A stretch of 64,000 nucleotides of DNA, from contig OZ242021.1 in the NCBI GenBank assembly GCA_965204925.1, forward strand, positions 1,736,001-1,800,000. Direction: 5' to 3'. The translations under genes were made by a program, and so were the position numbers. How positions within the stretch are numbered: position 1 is the first letter of the stretch; the number at the start of each line of letters is the position of its first letter. The notes below the pieces were generated by a model that had not been told where the DNA came from, ran no database searches, and saw nothing but the letters and a program-made list of their open reading frames with translations. Source of the DNA: G963663315 sp965204925 (GTDB lineage: Bacteria > Pseudomonadota > Gammaproteobacteria > Arenicellales > Poriferihabitantaceae). Positions 43,801 to 52,543 of the stretch are shown here, piece by piece.

Positions 43801-45412
43801 AGCAATTCCCGCCAAGGACATCCCCACATGGATTCGGCGGGATTTTCGGATGCAAACGCAGGCGTTAAGGGTATGCGGACAAGGCCACCCCTCCGGCGGA
43901 TTGCCGGATCGGCGGTTGGCCATGGGTTTTCCTGAAGAACCGGCCTTTCACACACTCGGTCACGGCACCGGGTCAGGATGTGTCGAAGGGCTCCAGCTCA
44001 GGCTTGCGGTGCCCGAACGCGATACCCCGGTACAGCGTCTCCCAGTCCGCAACGTGGAATCCCGAGAACAGCCCGCGCAGCCGCTCCCACAGGGACCTCA
44101 AACTGCCCGCCTTGGCGCGCGCGGCGCGGAACAGCGAGCAGCGCCGTTGCTGCACCTGATCCATGAGGAACGCCAACATCATCAGGTGGGCGAACACCGT
44201 CGCCAGATGTTGCCGGCCGTGACCGAAATTGTGTTCAAAGCCGTAGCCTTGGTTCTTCAGGGTATTGAATGTTTCATTCTCGATGCGCCAGCGAGCACGT
44301 CCCGCCCGCATCAGTTCGTATGCGTTGGATTCCGTGACTTCCAGGTCCGTGACCCAGGAGAAATGCAGTATCCGACCGTCCGCGCGGGTCTCCTGGCATT
44401 CCAGGAAGTTCACCTCCAAATCGAAATTCGCGTCATTCAACGGCACGCCGTTCAGGAATCGGAAGCGGAAGCGGGCGCCGTCCTTCTCCATCTCCACGCT
44501 ACGGGTCGCCGCCGTGACGCCCACCCAGTGGAACAGTTCCCCATGATCTCCCGGCTTCACCCCCAGCACATATCGCATATCCAGTTCCTCCAGCAGCCGG
44601 ATGTGCGGGCCGTTCGAGGCCAGCGCATCTTCCACCACCAGCAACTTCAGGCGCCGATGCTCCCGTCGCGCGTCCCGCAACAGCCGCCTGGCGGCATTGC
44701 GTTCGCAATCGTTCTTGCGCGACCCGTCTGCCCGCAGGAGCGGCTCCGGGGCGAGCGGAAATACCTCCCGGTGTTGCGGGTGAACCAGCACCGCCCCCAG
44801 CATCTGGTGGTACCAGGTCGTGCTGCCATCGCGGTGATGCTTCTCGCAACAGCGCTCACAATGCACCTTCTTCGATGAGAAATACCCGGTGCCGTCTACC
44901 GACAGCAGATGGTGACCCAACCAGGTGAAACCCTCCAAACCCTTGCCCCGTTGCAAAGCGGCGAACACGCTCTTGAAAACACGACGAACCGAGCGCGGGT
45001 CTACCAGATCCAGACGCTCACGCATGGCGGTATCCGATGGCGCGCGAACCACCCCGTACAGGTTTTTGAGGTTCGACCGGATACGGTCCTCGTCGCGCGC
45101 ATCCTTTTCAAAGCTCAGCAGCGACGGGTACTTCAGGCTGAACATCGCCAAAGCCGACATCAGGCAGTCCGTCAGACCCAGGCCACGGCTTGCTACGGGG
45201 TCTTCGATGCGATCGAAATCCCCACGCACCAGCCGCAGGAGGCCCGGCGCGCTGAGGGTCTTGCGAAACAGGGTCTTGGGCATGGTATCCTCCGACTATG
45301 AAGAAACGGCCCTTATTCTACCGCTTTTCCATGAAAAATCTGCGAAAAGATTGTCTAATAACCCCCTGAAACCCCCGAATTTACTGGCTTCCCGGATTTA
45401 GCGGGAATTGCT
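43801..45412 (-). mobile_element. Complete insertion sequence, 1612 bp
   Basis: The terminal inverted repeats are AGCAATTCCCGCCAA at the left (43801-43815) and its near-perfect inverse (TTAGCGGGAATTGCT, 45398-45412) at the right. The element holds one intact transposase gene and is flanked by an 11-bp direct repeat. The left 170 bp is non-coding and includes the ~93-bp segment shared with 36751-36843. The right end includes a leader with TCGGAGG before the transposase. It landed between tRNA-Thr and the TPR pseudogene, apparently without interrupting a gene. Confidence 0.9.
43973..45283 (-). CDS. DDE-type transposase (probably ISNCY-like group)
   Basis: This 436-residue, intact transposase is the only gene of the element. 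Candidate catalytic residues are the aspartate in LLSVDGTGYFSSKKVHC, the aspartate in LLVVEDALASNGPHI, and the glutamate in RWRIENETFNTLKNQGYGFEHNFGHG, which resembles the C-terminal YREK-type region of IS4-like enzymes. The CERCCEKHHRDGSTTWYHQM segment after the first aspartate has paired cysteines and histidines. A full-length frame and well-kept ends suggest it could still move. Group assignment is by recollection of similar proteins and is not certain. Confidence 0.88.
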   Translation of the reverse strand: MPKTLFRKTLSAPGLLRLVRGDFDRIEDPVASRGLGLTDCLMSALAMFSLKYPSLLSFEKDARDEDRIRSNLKNLYGVVRAPSDTAMRERLDLVDPRSVRRVFKSVFAALQRGKGLEGFTWLGHHLLSVDGTGYFSSKKVHCERCCEKHHRDGSTTWYHQMLGAVLVHPQHREVFPLAPEPLLRADGSRKNDCERNAARRLLRDARREHRRLKLLVVEDALASNGPHIRLLEELDMRYVLGVKPGDHGELFHWVGVTAATRSVEMEKDGARFRFRFLNGVPLNDANFDLEVNFLECQETRADGRILHFSWVTDLEVTESNAYELMRAGRARWRIENETFNTLKNQGYGFEHNFGHGRQHLATVFAHLMMLAFLMDQVQQRRCSLFRAARAKAGSLRSLWERLRGLFSGFHVADWETLYRGIAFGHRKPELEPFDTS

Positions 45413-45423
45413 GCTATCTCCAC
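45413..45423. repeat. Right target-site duplication of the insertion sequence
   Basis: GCTATCTCCAC is identical to 43790-43800, marking the other edge of the insertion. Confidence 0.85.
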
Positions 45424-45524
45424 CCGCAACAAGCCGGAAACCGGGTTTGTATTCTTTCGCCTCCCGGTCCTGTTTGTACCTTTGGGCCCGGACATGAGCC
45501 GGCCAGTATGAGAATTGCTGGTCA

Positions 45525-46305
45525 TTATACGCCCGGCGTATCAAGCGCCTGCAAGCGTTCAACCGCCTGGGTATGGAGCAGCCGTTCATAGGCGTCCCTT
45601 GCCGGTAATTTGATCGCACGCATCAACAAGCCACGGGCCTTTTCCCGATATTTGATTTCGTCCAACGCCAATATCCCGAGCGCATATTCCAGGGGCGCCG
45701 CCTTTAAGTCCGGTGAGAGTTCAAGGGCGCGCTCAAAGGAAGCGACAGCGTCTTTTTTGCGCGCGCTGTACAGGATTCGCGCCATGAACGGACCCAGGGC
45801 GCCGACCAGTTCCGCGTTCCATCGGCCAAGGCTTAAATAGGCTGAAGCCATCTCGGGATCGGCTGCAAGCGCCTTGCAGTGGAGTCGCGTATCTGTTCGG
45901 CGTATCCCCGGCTTGCCGCGCCAAACGACCCCACTATCTGGGCATGTCGACCGATCGCTTGTGCCAGTTGCAAATGGGCATCTGCGTTATCAGGGGTAAG
46001 GAGAACCGCCTTTTTTGCCAGTTTGATGGCACGTTGAGCAATGGACCCTTTTCATCGTCTTTAGCGATGTAGTAGGCATGGGTTGAAAGTGATTGTGCAG
46101 CAAGAGCCAGACCTTCCGATGTCTTCAGATTCTCACCTATTCGGGCCACATCCAGGAATCGTCCTTCGACATAGGCCGCGCGCGCCTTGTCCATGGACAG
46201 GGGTCCGGCGGCAAAGACAGGGGACGTAACGTATAAAAAAGCCAGACAACAAAAGAAAACCGGTCCGGATACCTTGTCCGAATCGATCGCGTCATGATTT
46301 TTCAT
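45525..46305 (-). pseudogene. Frameshifted TPR-repeat exported protein
   Basis: ATG 46305 starts a protein with a signal peptide (VFFCCLAFLYVTSPVFAAG). The frame then breaks near 46045. QRAIKLAKKAVLLTPDNADAHLQLAQAIG is found in a second frame, and LHCKALAADPEMASAYLSLGRWNAELVGALG continues in a third after about 45890, ending at 45525 with ASFERALELSPDLKAAPLEYALG. The joined product, about 258 residues, has several TPR-like helices. Two single-base changes restore it, so it is either a young pseudogene or a sequencing artefact. It starts 5 bp after the ABC permease stop and may have been the last gene of that operon. Confidence 0.75.
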
Positions 46306-46309
46306 GGGT

Positions 46310-47167
46310 TTACATTAATTCTCCGGAAACTCCGCGGTTCGACTTTTCCAGTGAATAGTCCACCAGCATGTTCACCCCGATGGTCAGCAAACTGATCGCG
46401 CCTGCCGGATAGATGGCGGACAAATTACCCAGACGCAGCCCGTCCAGGTTTTCTTTCACCAGGCTGCCCCAGTCTGCAGCGGGCGGTTGCACGCCGAGTC
46501 CCAGAAAACTGAGCGCCGACAGGAAGAGAACGGCAAAAGTAAAGCGCAGGCCGAACTCGGCTGCCAACGGCGGCATCGCATTTGGCAGAATTTCGCGCAA
46601 GATGATCCACAGATCATTTTCCCCTCGTACCTTCGCCGCATCCACATATTCCATTGCGGCGGCTTCCATGCCGATTGCGCGCGCCAACCGAAATACACGG
46701 GTCGCCTCGATAAGCCCCATCGTGCAGATCAAAATGAGGGTCGTGGAACCCAGACCGGCAATCACCAGAAGCGCCATGATCAGGGGAGGGATAGCCATAA
46801 ACAGATCGACGATCCGCCCCGTCACGATATCGGTCAATCCCCCGCGCACGGCGGAATAAAGCCCCAGCGATGTTCCCAGCGAAAACGCCAGAATGGTCGC
46901 TGCCATGGAAATCAGGATGGTGGTCTGGGCGCCTACAAGAATGCGGGATAACATGTCCCGCCCCAGCCTGTCGGTGCCCAGCCAGAATTCCGGACCCGGC
47001 GGCGCCCAGACCTGATCGCTGACCAGTTCGGCATGGCCGTAAGGCGCGAGCCACGAGCCGAACAACCCCAGAATGAGCGCAACGATAATGGTGGTATACC
47101 CGAGCAGACCGGCGCCGCCGAGCTCTTTCAGTTTTCCCGCAAATGACAGGGCAGGCGCCAAAATCAA
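46310..47167 (-). CDS. ABC transporter permease (DppC/OppC type)
   Basis: This 285-residue inner-membrane subunit is of a peptide/opine/nickel-class importer. It has about six hydrophobic helices; the pre-membrane segment APPGPEFWLGTDRLGRDMLSRILVGAQTTI is the DppC/OppC hallmark. The EAA loop is EYVDAAKVRGENDLWIILREILPNAMPPLAAEFGL. Its start overlaps the stop of the upstream DppB-type permease by four bases (ATGA), showing operon structure. It is the fourth gene of the importer operon. Confidence 0.93.
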   Translation of the reverse strand: MILAPALSFAGKLKELGGAGLLGYTTIIVALILGLFGSWLAPYGHAELVSDQVWAPPGPEFWLGTDRLGRDMLSRILVGAQTTILISMAATILAFSLGTSLGLYSAVRGGLTDIVTGRIVDLFMAIPPLIMALLVIAGLGSTTLILICTMGLIEATRVFRLARAIGMEAAAMEYVDAAKVRGENDLWIILREILPNAMPPLAAEFGLRFTFAVLFLSALSFLGLGVQPPAADWGSLVKENLDGLRLGNLSAIYPAGAISLLTIGVNMLVDYSLEKSNRGVSGELM

Positions 47168-48111
47168 CGGGGCTTTCTCAGGCGCGGATTTGCGGCAATC
47201 GATACCAGGTCCGCGATCAGATTCAGCAGGATATAGGTCAATGCGAAGATCAGGCCGCAGGTTTGCACGATCGGCAGGTCCTTGCGGGCAACCCCATCGA
47301 CCAGAAGTTTGCCAATGCCCGGATACGAGAACAGCGCTTCGACAACGATGACTCCTACAACCAGATAGGCCAGATTCAACGCAATGACGTTCACGATGGG
47401 GGCGACCGCGTTCGGCAAGGCGTGCAGAACGATTACCCGCCAGCGCGGAAGCCCTTTCAAAAGCGCGACCTCAATGTAGGACGACGACAGCAGGTTGATC
47501 ACCGTATTTCGCGTCATCCGCATCATATGAGCGAATACCACGGCGGTCAGCGTCAGGATCGGCAAGGCCAGAGCGTACAGCAGTTCACCAAAAGACATAT
47601 AGCTGTTGACCCGGGCAAGCGTCGGCAGCCAGCCCAGCTTGACGGCAAAGATCAGCGCCAGAACGGAGCCGGTGAAAAATTCAGGCAGTGAAATTGCCGC
47701 CAGGGCGCCTATCTGAACACTGCGGTCGAAACGGGAATTCGGACGCATGGCGACCAGAATTCCCATGCCTGTGGCCAATGGCACAGCAAATAGCGCTGTC
47801 AATCCGGCCAGTGTCAAAGTGTTGGGCAGACGTGAGCCGAGCAGCTTTTCCACTGATCGACCGGTAACAACAGAATTGCCGAAATCACCCTTTACAAAGG
47901 CTGTAAGCCAATCGACGTAACGCAGCAGCGCAGGCCGGTCGAGGTCAAGCTGCTCACGCAGCGCGGCGAGCGTTTCCGGGGTCGCGTCGCGCCCCAGAAT
48001 CGCTGTCGCCACGTCGCCAGGCAGAAGCTCGGTACCGACAAAGACCAGTACTGACGCTCCGAACAGGGTCAGCAAGCCCAGAGCCAGCCGTTTCGCCAGA
48101 ATCCGGATCAT
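47164..48111 (-). CDS. ABC transporter permease (DppB/OppB type)
   Basis: This 315-residue partner permease has an N-terminal helix (LALGLLTLFGASVLVFVGTELLPGDVATAILGRDATPETLAALREQLDLDRPALLRYVDWL) typical of DppB proteins, four to five further helices and the EAA loop YIEVALLKGLPRWRVIVLHALPNAVAPI. GNSVVTGRSVEKLL is the usual extracytoplasmic segment. It overlaps the binding-protein gene upstream by ATGA and the DppC-type gene downstream by ATGA. Confidence 0.94.
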   Translation of the reverse strand: MIRILAKRLALGLLTLFGASVLVFVGTELLPGDVATAILGRDATPETLAALREQLDLDRPALLRYVDWLTAFVKGDFGNSVVTGRSVEKLLGSRLPNTLTLAGLTALFAVPLATGMGILVAMRPNSRFDRSVQIGALAAISLPEFFTGSVLALIFAVKLGWLPTLARVNSYMSFGELLYALALPILTLTAVVFAHMMRMTRNTVINLLSSSYIEVALLKGLPRWRVIVLHALPNAVAPIVNVIALNLAYLVVGVIVVEALFSYPGIGKLLVDGVARKDLPIVQTCGLIFALTYILLNLIADLVSIAANPRLRKPR

Positions 48112-49703
48112 CCGTCCAGCCAGACCATATCCGAGAAACGCGCGCCCGAAAGAACCCCCGCGCCATGCGGCTCCATACCCTTGACCCGGCTGCTGTAACC
48201 GTCCTGATAATCGACGAATACCGGAATGCCCGTGCCGCCCTCATCCGAGATGATTTGCTGGACTTCCCCGTATATTTCCTTGCGTCTGGCAAAATCCGTA
48301 GTCGCGCGGCCTTCTTCAATCAGGGCATCCATCCTGTCGGAACGCTGGCGCGCCTCATTCCATTTGGCGTCTGAGTGGTAGGCAATAGTCAGCATCAGAT
48401 CCGCAGTCGGGCGGGCATTCCAAAAGCCCATCCAGCAGTTATTGTTGAATATCACGTTATCCCAGTAGCCGTCGGCCGGGTTGTTCTTGACCTCTATGTT
48501 GATATTCCCGTCCCTGGCGGCTTCGGCATAAAGCACGGCCGCATCAACGGCGTTCACCCCCACGCCATTGACAGCCTGCGAGGTATTCAACACCACATCA
48601 AGCGACTCCAGTCCCGCTTGCTTCAGGTGATATTTGGCCCTGTCGGGATCATAGGGGCGCTGTTCGAGCTCAGCGTTGAAATATGGATCCGACGGCGCGA
48701 TTGGGTGGTCGTTGCCGATCTGCCCATATCCCCGAAGAACCGTATCCAGAATGCGCTCACGCGGCGACAGGTACTTCATCGCCAGACGCAAGTGATTGTC
48801 GCCAAATGGATCCAGGTCGATTTGGGTGGTGAAGGTAAAGAACTTGCCTGCCTTGGCTGAAAGCACCTCAACACCGTCGGTTTCTTCGATGGTCGCCACG
48901 ACACTGGGATCAACCCCCTCGATCACGTCCGCTTCACCGCTGAGCAACGCGCTGGCGCGGGCGCCATTGTCATGGATTGCGAAGGTTTCAACGGCATCCA
49001 GCCACACGTCTCCCCAATAGTTTTCGTTGCGCTCGGCGATCAGGTTGATCCCCGGCTCGAATTCACCGATGCGGAAAGCCCCCGTACCGACGGCGTTGTC
49101 GAAGTCGGTAAAGCCGTCCGGAACGATGCCGAAATGATAATCGCCCAGTACGATGGGCAGATCAGCATTGGGGCCGCTCAGGCTGATGGCGACAGCGCTG
49201 TCCCCGTCGGCCCGAATATCGGTCACGGCCGCCAACAGGGGTTTTGCGGGAGATGTGGTGTCATCACCACGATGCAAATTGAGGGAGTAGATAATATCGG
49301 CGGGAGTCAGGCTTTTGCCGTGGTGAAATTCAACGCCCTGACGCAAACGAAAGACCCATTCGGTGGCGTCCGCATTGGTCTCCCAGCTTTCGGCCAGCTC
49401 CGCCTTCGGCAGCAGGTCGGTGCCAACGCGCGCCAGCATATTGTAGATCTGGAAAGAGCGGACCGCATCGGTCGAATTGGCCATCCGCACCGGGTTAAGT
49501 GTGTCCGAAGCGCCGCCTGCAACCAGCGCGGCACGAAGAAATCCACCCCTTTTCGGGGTACTGGCAAAGGCCCTGAATGCGGTGGACGCAAAGCCACCGG
49601 CCAGGGCGACTGTCATTCCCATTGCGGTCAAGGCGCGGATAAAGTCACGGCGAGACATCTGTCCACGCCCATAAGCCTGTTTAAGGCGGTCGAGTTGGTT
49701 CAT
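48108..49703 (-). CDS. ABC transporter substrate-binding protein (family 5), Tat-exported
   Basis: This 531-residue periplasmic binding protein is of the SBP_bac_5 family. The N-terminus MSRRDFIRALTAMGMTVALAGG (twin arginines at residues 18-19) is a Tat signal, which occurs in this family in alphaproteobacteria and some gammaproteobacteria. Family markers are ATEWVFRLRQGVEFHHGKSLTPADIIYSLN, NAVGTGAFRIGEFEPG, and RLAMKYLSPRERILDTVLRGYGQIGNDHPIAPSDPYFN. The ligand could be a peptide, opine, or a betaine-like compound; the linked MttB/flavoprotein genes favour the last, by inference. Overlaps its neighbours on both sides by ATGA. Confidence 0.93.
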   Translation of the reverse strand: MNQLDRLKQAYGRGQMSRRDFIRALTAMGMTVALAGGFASTAFRAFASTPKRGGFLRAALVAGGASDTLNPVRMANSTDAVRSFQIYNMLARVGTDLLPKAELAESWETNADATEWVFRLRQGVEFHHGKSLTPADIIYSLNLHRGDDTTSPAKPLLAAVTDIRADGDSAVAISLSGPNADLPIVLGDYHFGIVPDGFTDFDNAVGTGAFRIGEFEPGINLIAERNENYWGDVWLDAVETFAIHDNGARASALLSGEADVIEGVDPSVVATIEETDGVEVLSAKAGKFFTFTTQIDLDPFGDNHLRLAMKYLSPRERILDTVLRGYGQIGNDHPIAPSDPYFNAELEQRPYDPDRAKYHLKQAGLESLDVVLNTSQAVNGVGVNAVDAAVLYAEAARDGNINIEVKNNPADGYWDNVIFNNNCWMGFWNARPTADLMLTIAYHSDAKWNEARQRSDRMDALIEEGRATTDFARRKEIYGEVQQIISDEGGTGIPVFVDYQDGYSSRVKGMEPHGAGVLSGARFSDMVWLDG

Positions 49704-51520
49704 TTTGGTTCCTCTCTGGCAAGTTCATGTTCTTCGCGGTGACAAGCGATGCGATTACCCGCCGCAAGTTCGCGAATGGGTGGTTTTCGGGTCTGGCAGG
49801 TTCCGCCGATCACTACAGGGCAGCGATCCGCGAATGGACAGCCCGGCGTATCCGGATCAATTGCTCCGGCCATACCGATATTTGCGTTTTTCCCTGCAAC
49901 GACTTCTTCAAGCCAGCCGGGACGCAATTCAGGGACTGATGACAGCAAGAGCTGCGTATATGGATGAAAGGGGGGTGAAAAAACCGCGTCGCGCGGCCCG
50001 TGCTCAACGACCCGCCCGGCATAGAAAACAGCAATGTCGCTGGCCATATCCGCGACCACGGCAAGATCGTGGCTGATGAACACATAGGCAACGCCAAGTT
50101 TTTTCTGGAGGTTGTGCAACAACTCGATCACAGCAGCCCCGACAACAGTGTCGAGCGCTGATGTCACCTCGTCACACAGAATCACCTCGGGGTCCGCCGC
50201 CAGCGCGCGAGCGATCCCGATCCGCTGTTTCTGCCCTCCTGACAGTTCGGTCGGACGGCGAGTGGCAAAATCGACAGGCAATTCCACCATTTCCAGGAGT
50301 TCTTTTACCCGGTCGTCGCGCCTGGCCCCTCTGAGACCATGATAGAAGGCCAGGGGGCGTCCCAGAATTTCACTGATCGTATGGCGCGGGTTCAGGGACA
50401 CATCGGGGCTCTGAAAGATCATCTGGATCTTGCGAATTTCTTCACGGCTGCGCCCGCGTACAGCAGGGTTCAGTGATGAGCCATTCAATGCCACCTCGCC
50501 AACTGTTGCGGCTTTCAGCCCTGACATCACGCGGGCTATGGTGCTCTTGCCGCAGCCGGATTCACCGACCACCGCCAGCGTTCGTCCCTTTACCAGTGAC
50601 AGACTGACATCATGCAGTATTTTCACGTCACCATAGGCAGTGTCGATATTGCGAGCTTCAAGGACAATCTGCGCATCGGATTGAGTTTCACGCCGGCCTC
50701 CGGTTTCCCGGCTTTGCTGAACGACCTGGCGCGGAGACGCTTTGACTGCCCCGATCAAGGTGCGGGAATATTCTGCCCTGGGCGCGCGGATGATGTCTGC
50801 GGTCGGGCCTTCCTCCACGATCTCGCCATAGCGCATTACAACGGAACGGTCCGCGACCTGTGCTACGACCGACAAGTCATGGGTGATATAAATCGCGGCG
50901 GTATTGGAGTGCCGGATAGCCCCCTTGATGGCCTGCAATACCTCGATCTGGGTAGTCACATCCAACGCGGTAGTCGGCTCGTCCAGGACCAACAGGCCCG
51001 GATGACAGGACATTGCCATAGCCGTCATCAACCGTTGCAACTGTCCACCAGACACCTGATGCGGGTAGCGGTCTCCGATACTATCCGGATCGGGCAAGGC
51101 GAGTTCCCGGTAAAGAAGATGCGCATCTGCAATGGCGTCAGAGCGTGACTTGACCTTGTGAAAGACCGGCCCTTCCGTCACTTGGCGGTTGATCGACAGA
51201 GCCGGGTTGAACCCGGCCGCGGCGCTTTGCGCAACATAAGCCACATCTTTGCCGCGAACCGCCTGCCTGTCGGCGCTGGACAGGGCAGCCAGATTCTGTC
51301 CGTTCAGAGCGACTGAACCGGATGAGAACCGGCATCCGGGCCGGGTATAGCCGAGCGCCGCAAGGCCGAGAGTGGACTTGCCGGCGCCGGATTCGCCGAT
51401 CAATGAAACTACCTCACCCGGCCGCATCTGCAATGAAGCGCCGTGTATGATAGGCGACCAGGTTCCGTCTGCAGATTGGCCCTCGATCTTGAGATTCCGG
51501 ATATCCAAAAGTAGCGCCAA
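49700..51520 (-). CDS. ABC transporter ATP-binding protein, fused DppD-DppF type
   Basis: This 606-residue cytoplasmic protein has two complete ATPase halves. Walker A is GESGAGKST (residues 42-50) in the first half and GESGCGKST in the second. Signatures are VSGGQLQRL and LSGGQKQRI, with Walker B LLVLDEPTTALD and VILCDEVTSALD. The C-terminal oligopeptide-binding cap GCPFADRCPVVIGG has the cysteines typical of this class. Start is TTG 51520 with AAGAGAGAG upstream. It is the first gene of the importer operon, and its promoter region carries palindromes like those near iclR and mttB. Confidence 0.94.
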   Translation of the reverse strand: MALLLDIRNLKIEGQSADGTWSPIIHGASLQMRPGEVVSLIGESGAGKSTLGLAALGYTRPGCRFSSGSVALNGQNLAALSSADRQAVRGKDVAYVAQSAAAGFNPALSINRQVTEGPVFHKVKSRSDAIADAHLLYRELALPDPDSIGDRYPHQVSGGQLQRLMTAMAMSCHPGLLVLDEPTTALDVTTQIEVLQAIKGAIRHSNTAAIYITHDLSVVAQVADRSVVMRYGEIVEEGPTADIIRAPRAEYSRTLIGAVKASPRQVVQQSRETGGRRETQSDAQIVLEARNIDTAYGDVKILHDVSLSLVKGRTLAVVGESGCGKSTIARVMSGLKAATVGEVALNGSSLNPAVRGRSREEIRKIQMIFQSPDVSLNPRHTISEILGRPLAFYHGLRGARRDDRVKELLEMVELPVDFATRRPTELSGGQKQRIGIARALAADPEVILCDEVTSALDTVVGAAVIELLHNLQKKLGVAYVFISHDLAVVADMASDIAVFYAGRVVEHGPRDAVFSPPFHPYTQLLLSSVPELRPGWLEEVVAGKNANIGMAGAIDPDTPGCPFADRCPVVIGGTCQTRKPPIRELAAGNRIACHREEHELAREEPK

Positions 51521-51540
51521 ACTCTCTCTTCTTGATAGTG

Positions 51541-51573
51541 TTCTGTATTATCAAAACATTATTCGATAATACG
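51541..51573. promoter_or_regulatory. Candidate IclR operator before the importer operon
   Basis: TTCTGTATTATCAAA (51541-51555) agrees at 12 of 15 positions with the site before mttB, and a second imperfect inverse copy (TTCGATAATACG) follows at 51562-51573. It lies in the 97-bp gap between iclR and the first ABC gene, 21 bp upstream of the latter's start. Confidence 0.5.
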
Positions 51574-51617
51574 ATACTGAAAAGTGCGAAGTCAAACAGT
51601 TTTGATCTCATAACAGC

Positions 51618-52388
51618 CTAAACGACCGCTTCGTGCCCCAGTTGATACGAAAGCCGCTCACTCAAATCCAGCATCGCCGGTACCTGCGCCATCATGTCCG
51701 CGCGGCTGAACTTTTCTGTTAACGCCCAAAGAGACACCCCGGCGGCAACCTCTCCCTGTGCATTTCGAACCGGCGCGCCAATGCCAAGGATCTGAAGAAA
51801 TTCTTCCTGGAAACAGGTGGCGTAACCCTGCTGCCTGACTTGTCCGAGCTCTTTCAGCAGGAGCTGCGGGTCCTGTATCGTGAACTCCGTGAACAGCTCA
51901 AACCGCAATCGCTGCATCAGGGCGGCGCGTTGGCGGTGCCGCATGAATGCCAGAAAAACCTTCCCCGCGGCCGTGCAGTGCAAAGGAGCATGTTCGCCTG
52001 TATGCGCTGCATACCGAACCGGAATGTTGTCGATCGTTCGCAGATACAGAACCGAATCGTCATCCTGAATCGACAAGGCAACATTCATGCCGGTTTGCTC
52101 GCACAGGGTTTCCATCTCCAAAGACGCTATTTGTTGAATATCCGTGCGTTTCCAGGCAGAGCGCGCCCAACTGATAGGCCTCGGTCCCAGTTTGTAAACT
52201 TTGCCCTGCTCATGATATTCGGCCAGACCTTCGCCAACCAGAATAGACAGGATGCGATGCGCCGAACTTTTTACGAAGCCTGACCGTTGTACAATCTCGC
52301 TGAAACTCAGCGGCCTTCTGGTATCGGCCATCAGGTCGAGGATGCGCGTGCACTTGGATACAATAGAACTTTGATTGATAAACGCCAT
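51618..52388 (-). CDS. IclR-family transcriptional regulator
   Basis: This 256-residue regulator has an N-terminal winged helix (SKCTRILDLMADTRRPLSFSEIVQRSGFVKSSAHRILSILVGEGLAEYH) and a C-terminal GAF-like effector domain (MNVALSIQDDDSVLYLRTIDN, PLHCTAAGKVFLAFM, GVSLWALTEKFS). Members control catabolic operons in response to a small aromatic or organic ligand. ATG 52388 has AGAGGA 8 bp upstream; the open frame continues 28 codons without support. It is divergent from the mttB homologue and upstream of the importer operon on the same strand. Similar palindromes in all three control regions suggest autoregulation and joint control. Confidence 0.93.
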   Translation of the reverse strand: MAFINQSSIVSKCTRILDLMADTRRPLSFSEIVQRSGFVKSSAHRILSILVGEGLAEYHEQGKVYKLGPRPISWARSAWKRTDIQQIASLEMETLCEQTGMNVALSIQDDDSVLYLRTIDNIPVRYAAHTGEHAPLHCTAAGKVFLAFMRHRQRAALMQRLRFELFTEFTIQDPQLLLKELGQVRQQGYATCFQEEFLQILGIGAPVRNAQGEVAAGVSLWALTEKFSRADMMAQVPAMLDLSERLSYQLGHEAVV

Positions 52389-52408
52389 CTGTTCCTCTTG
52401 ATCGTTAT

Positions 52409-52434
52409 TATGGATGTTGTTCCATATTATAGAA
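52409..52434. promoter_or_regulatory. Candidate IclR operator near the iclR start
   Basis: TTCCATATTATAGAA (52420-52434) is the near inverse of the site before mttB, and TATGGA-N6-TCCATA (52409-52426) overlaps it. It is 21-46 bp upstream of the iclR start codon. Confidence 0.6.
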
Positions 52435-52523
52435 CTATCTTCACAAGATTTCAGAGACCAGACACCCCGCACCGGTCAGTCCTGACAATACCACCCAACA
52501 CTGTTCCTTTATGTAAAACTTTG

Positions 52524-52538
52524 TTCTATATTATGGAA
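52524..52538. promoter_or_regulatory. Candidate IclR operator before the mttB-flavoprotein operon
   Basis: TTCTATATTATGGAA is a near-perfect palindrome ending 5 bp before the start codon. With the iclR-proximal site it flanks the 155-bp divergent control region. Binding here would block the start of translation or transcription directly. Confidence 0.6.
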
Positions 52539-52543
52539 TAATT

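Noticed and set aside
43754..44878. 374-codon plus-strand frame across the insertion sequence
   Set aside because: It overlaps the minus-strand transposase, whose motifs are clear; GC-rich antisense frames are common here.
43463..45423. Genomic island integrated at tRNA-Thr
   Set aside because: No integrase gene and no copy of the tRNA 3' end was found downstream; the insertion sequence has its own terminal repeats and target duplication 260 bp away.
45398..45619. 73-codon minus-strand frame crossing the right IS edge
   Set aside because: It spans the insertion boundary and overlaps the TPR pseudogene end; no recognisable sequence.
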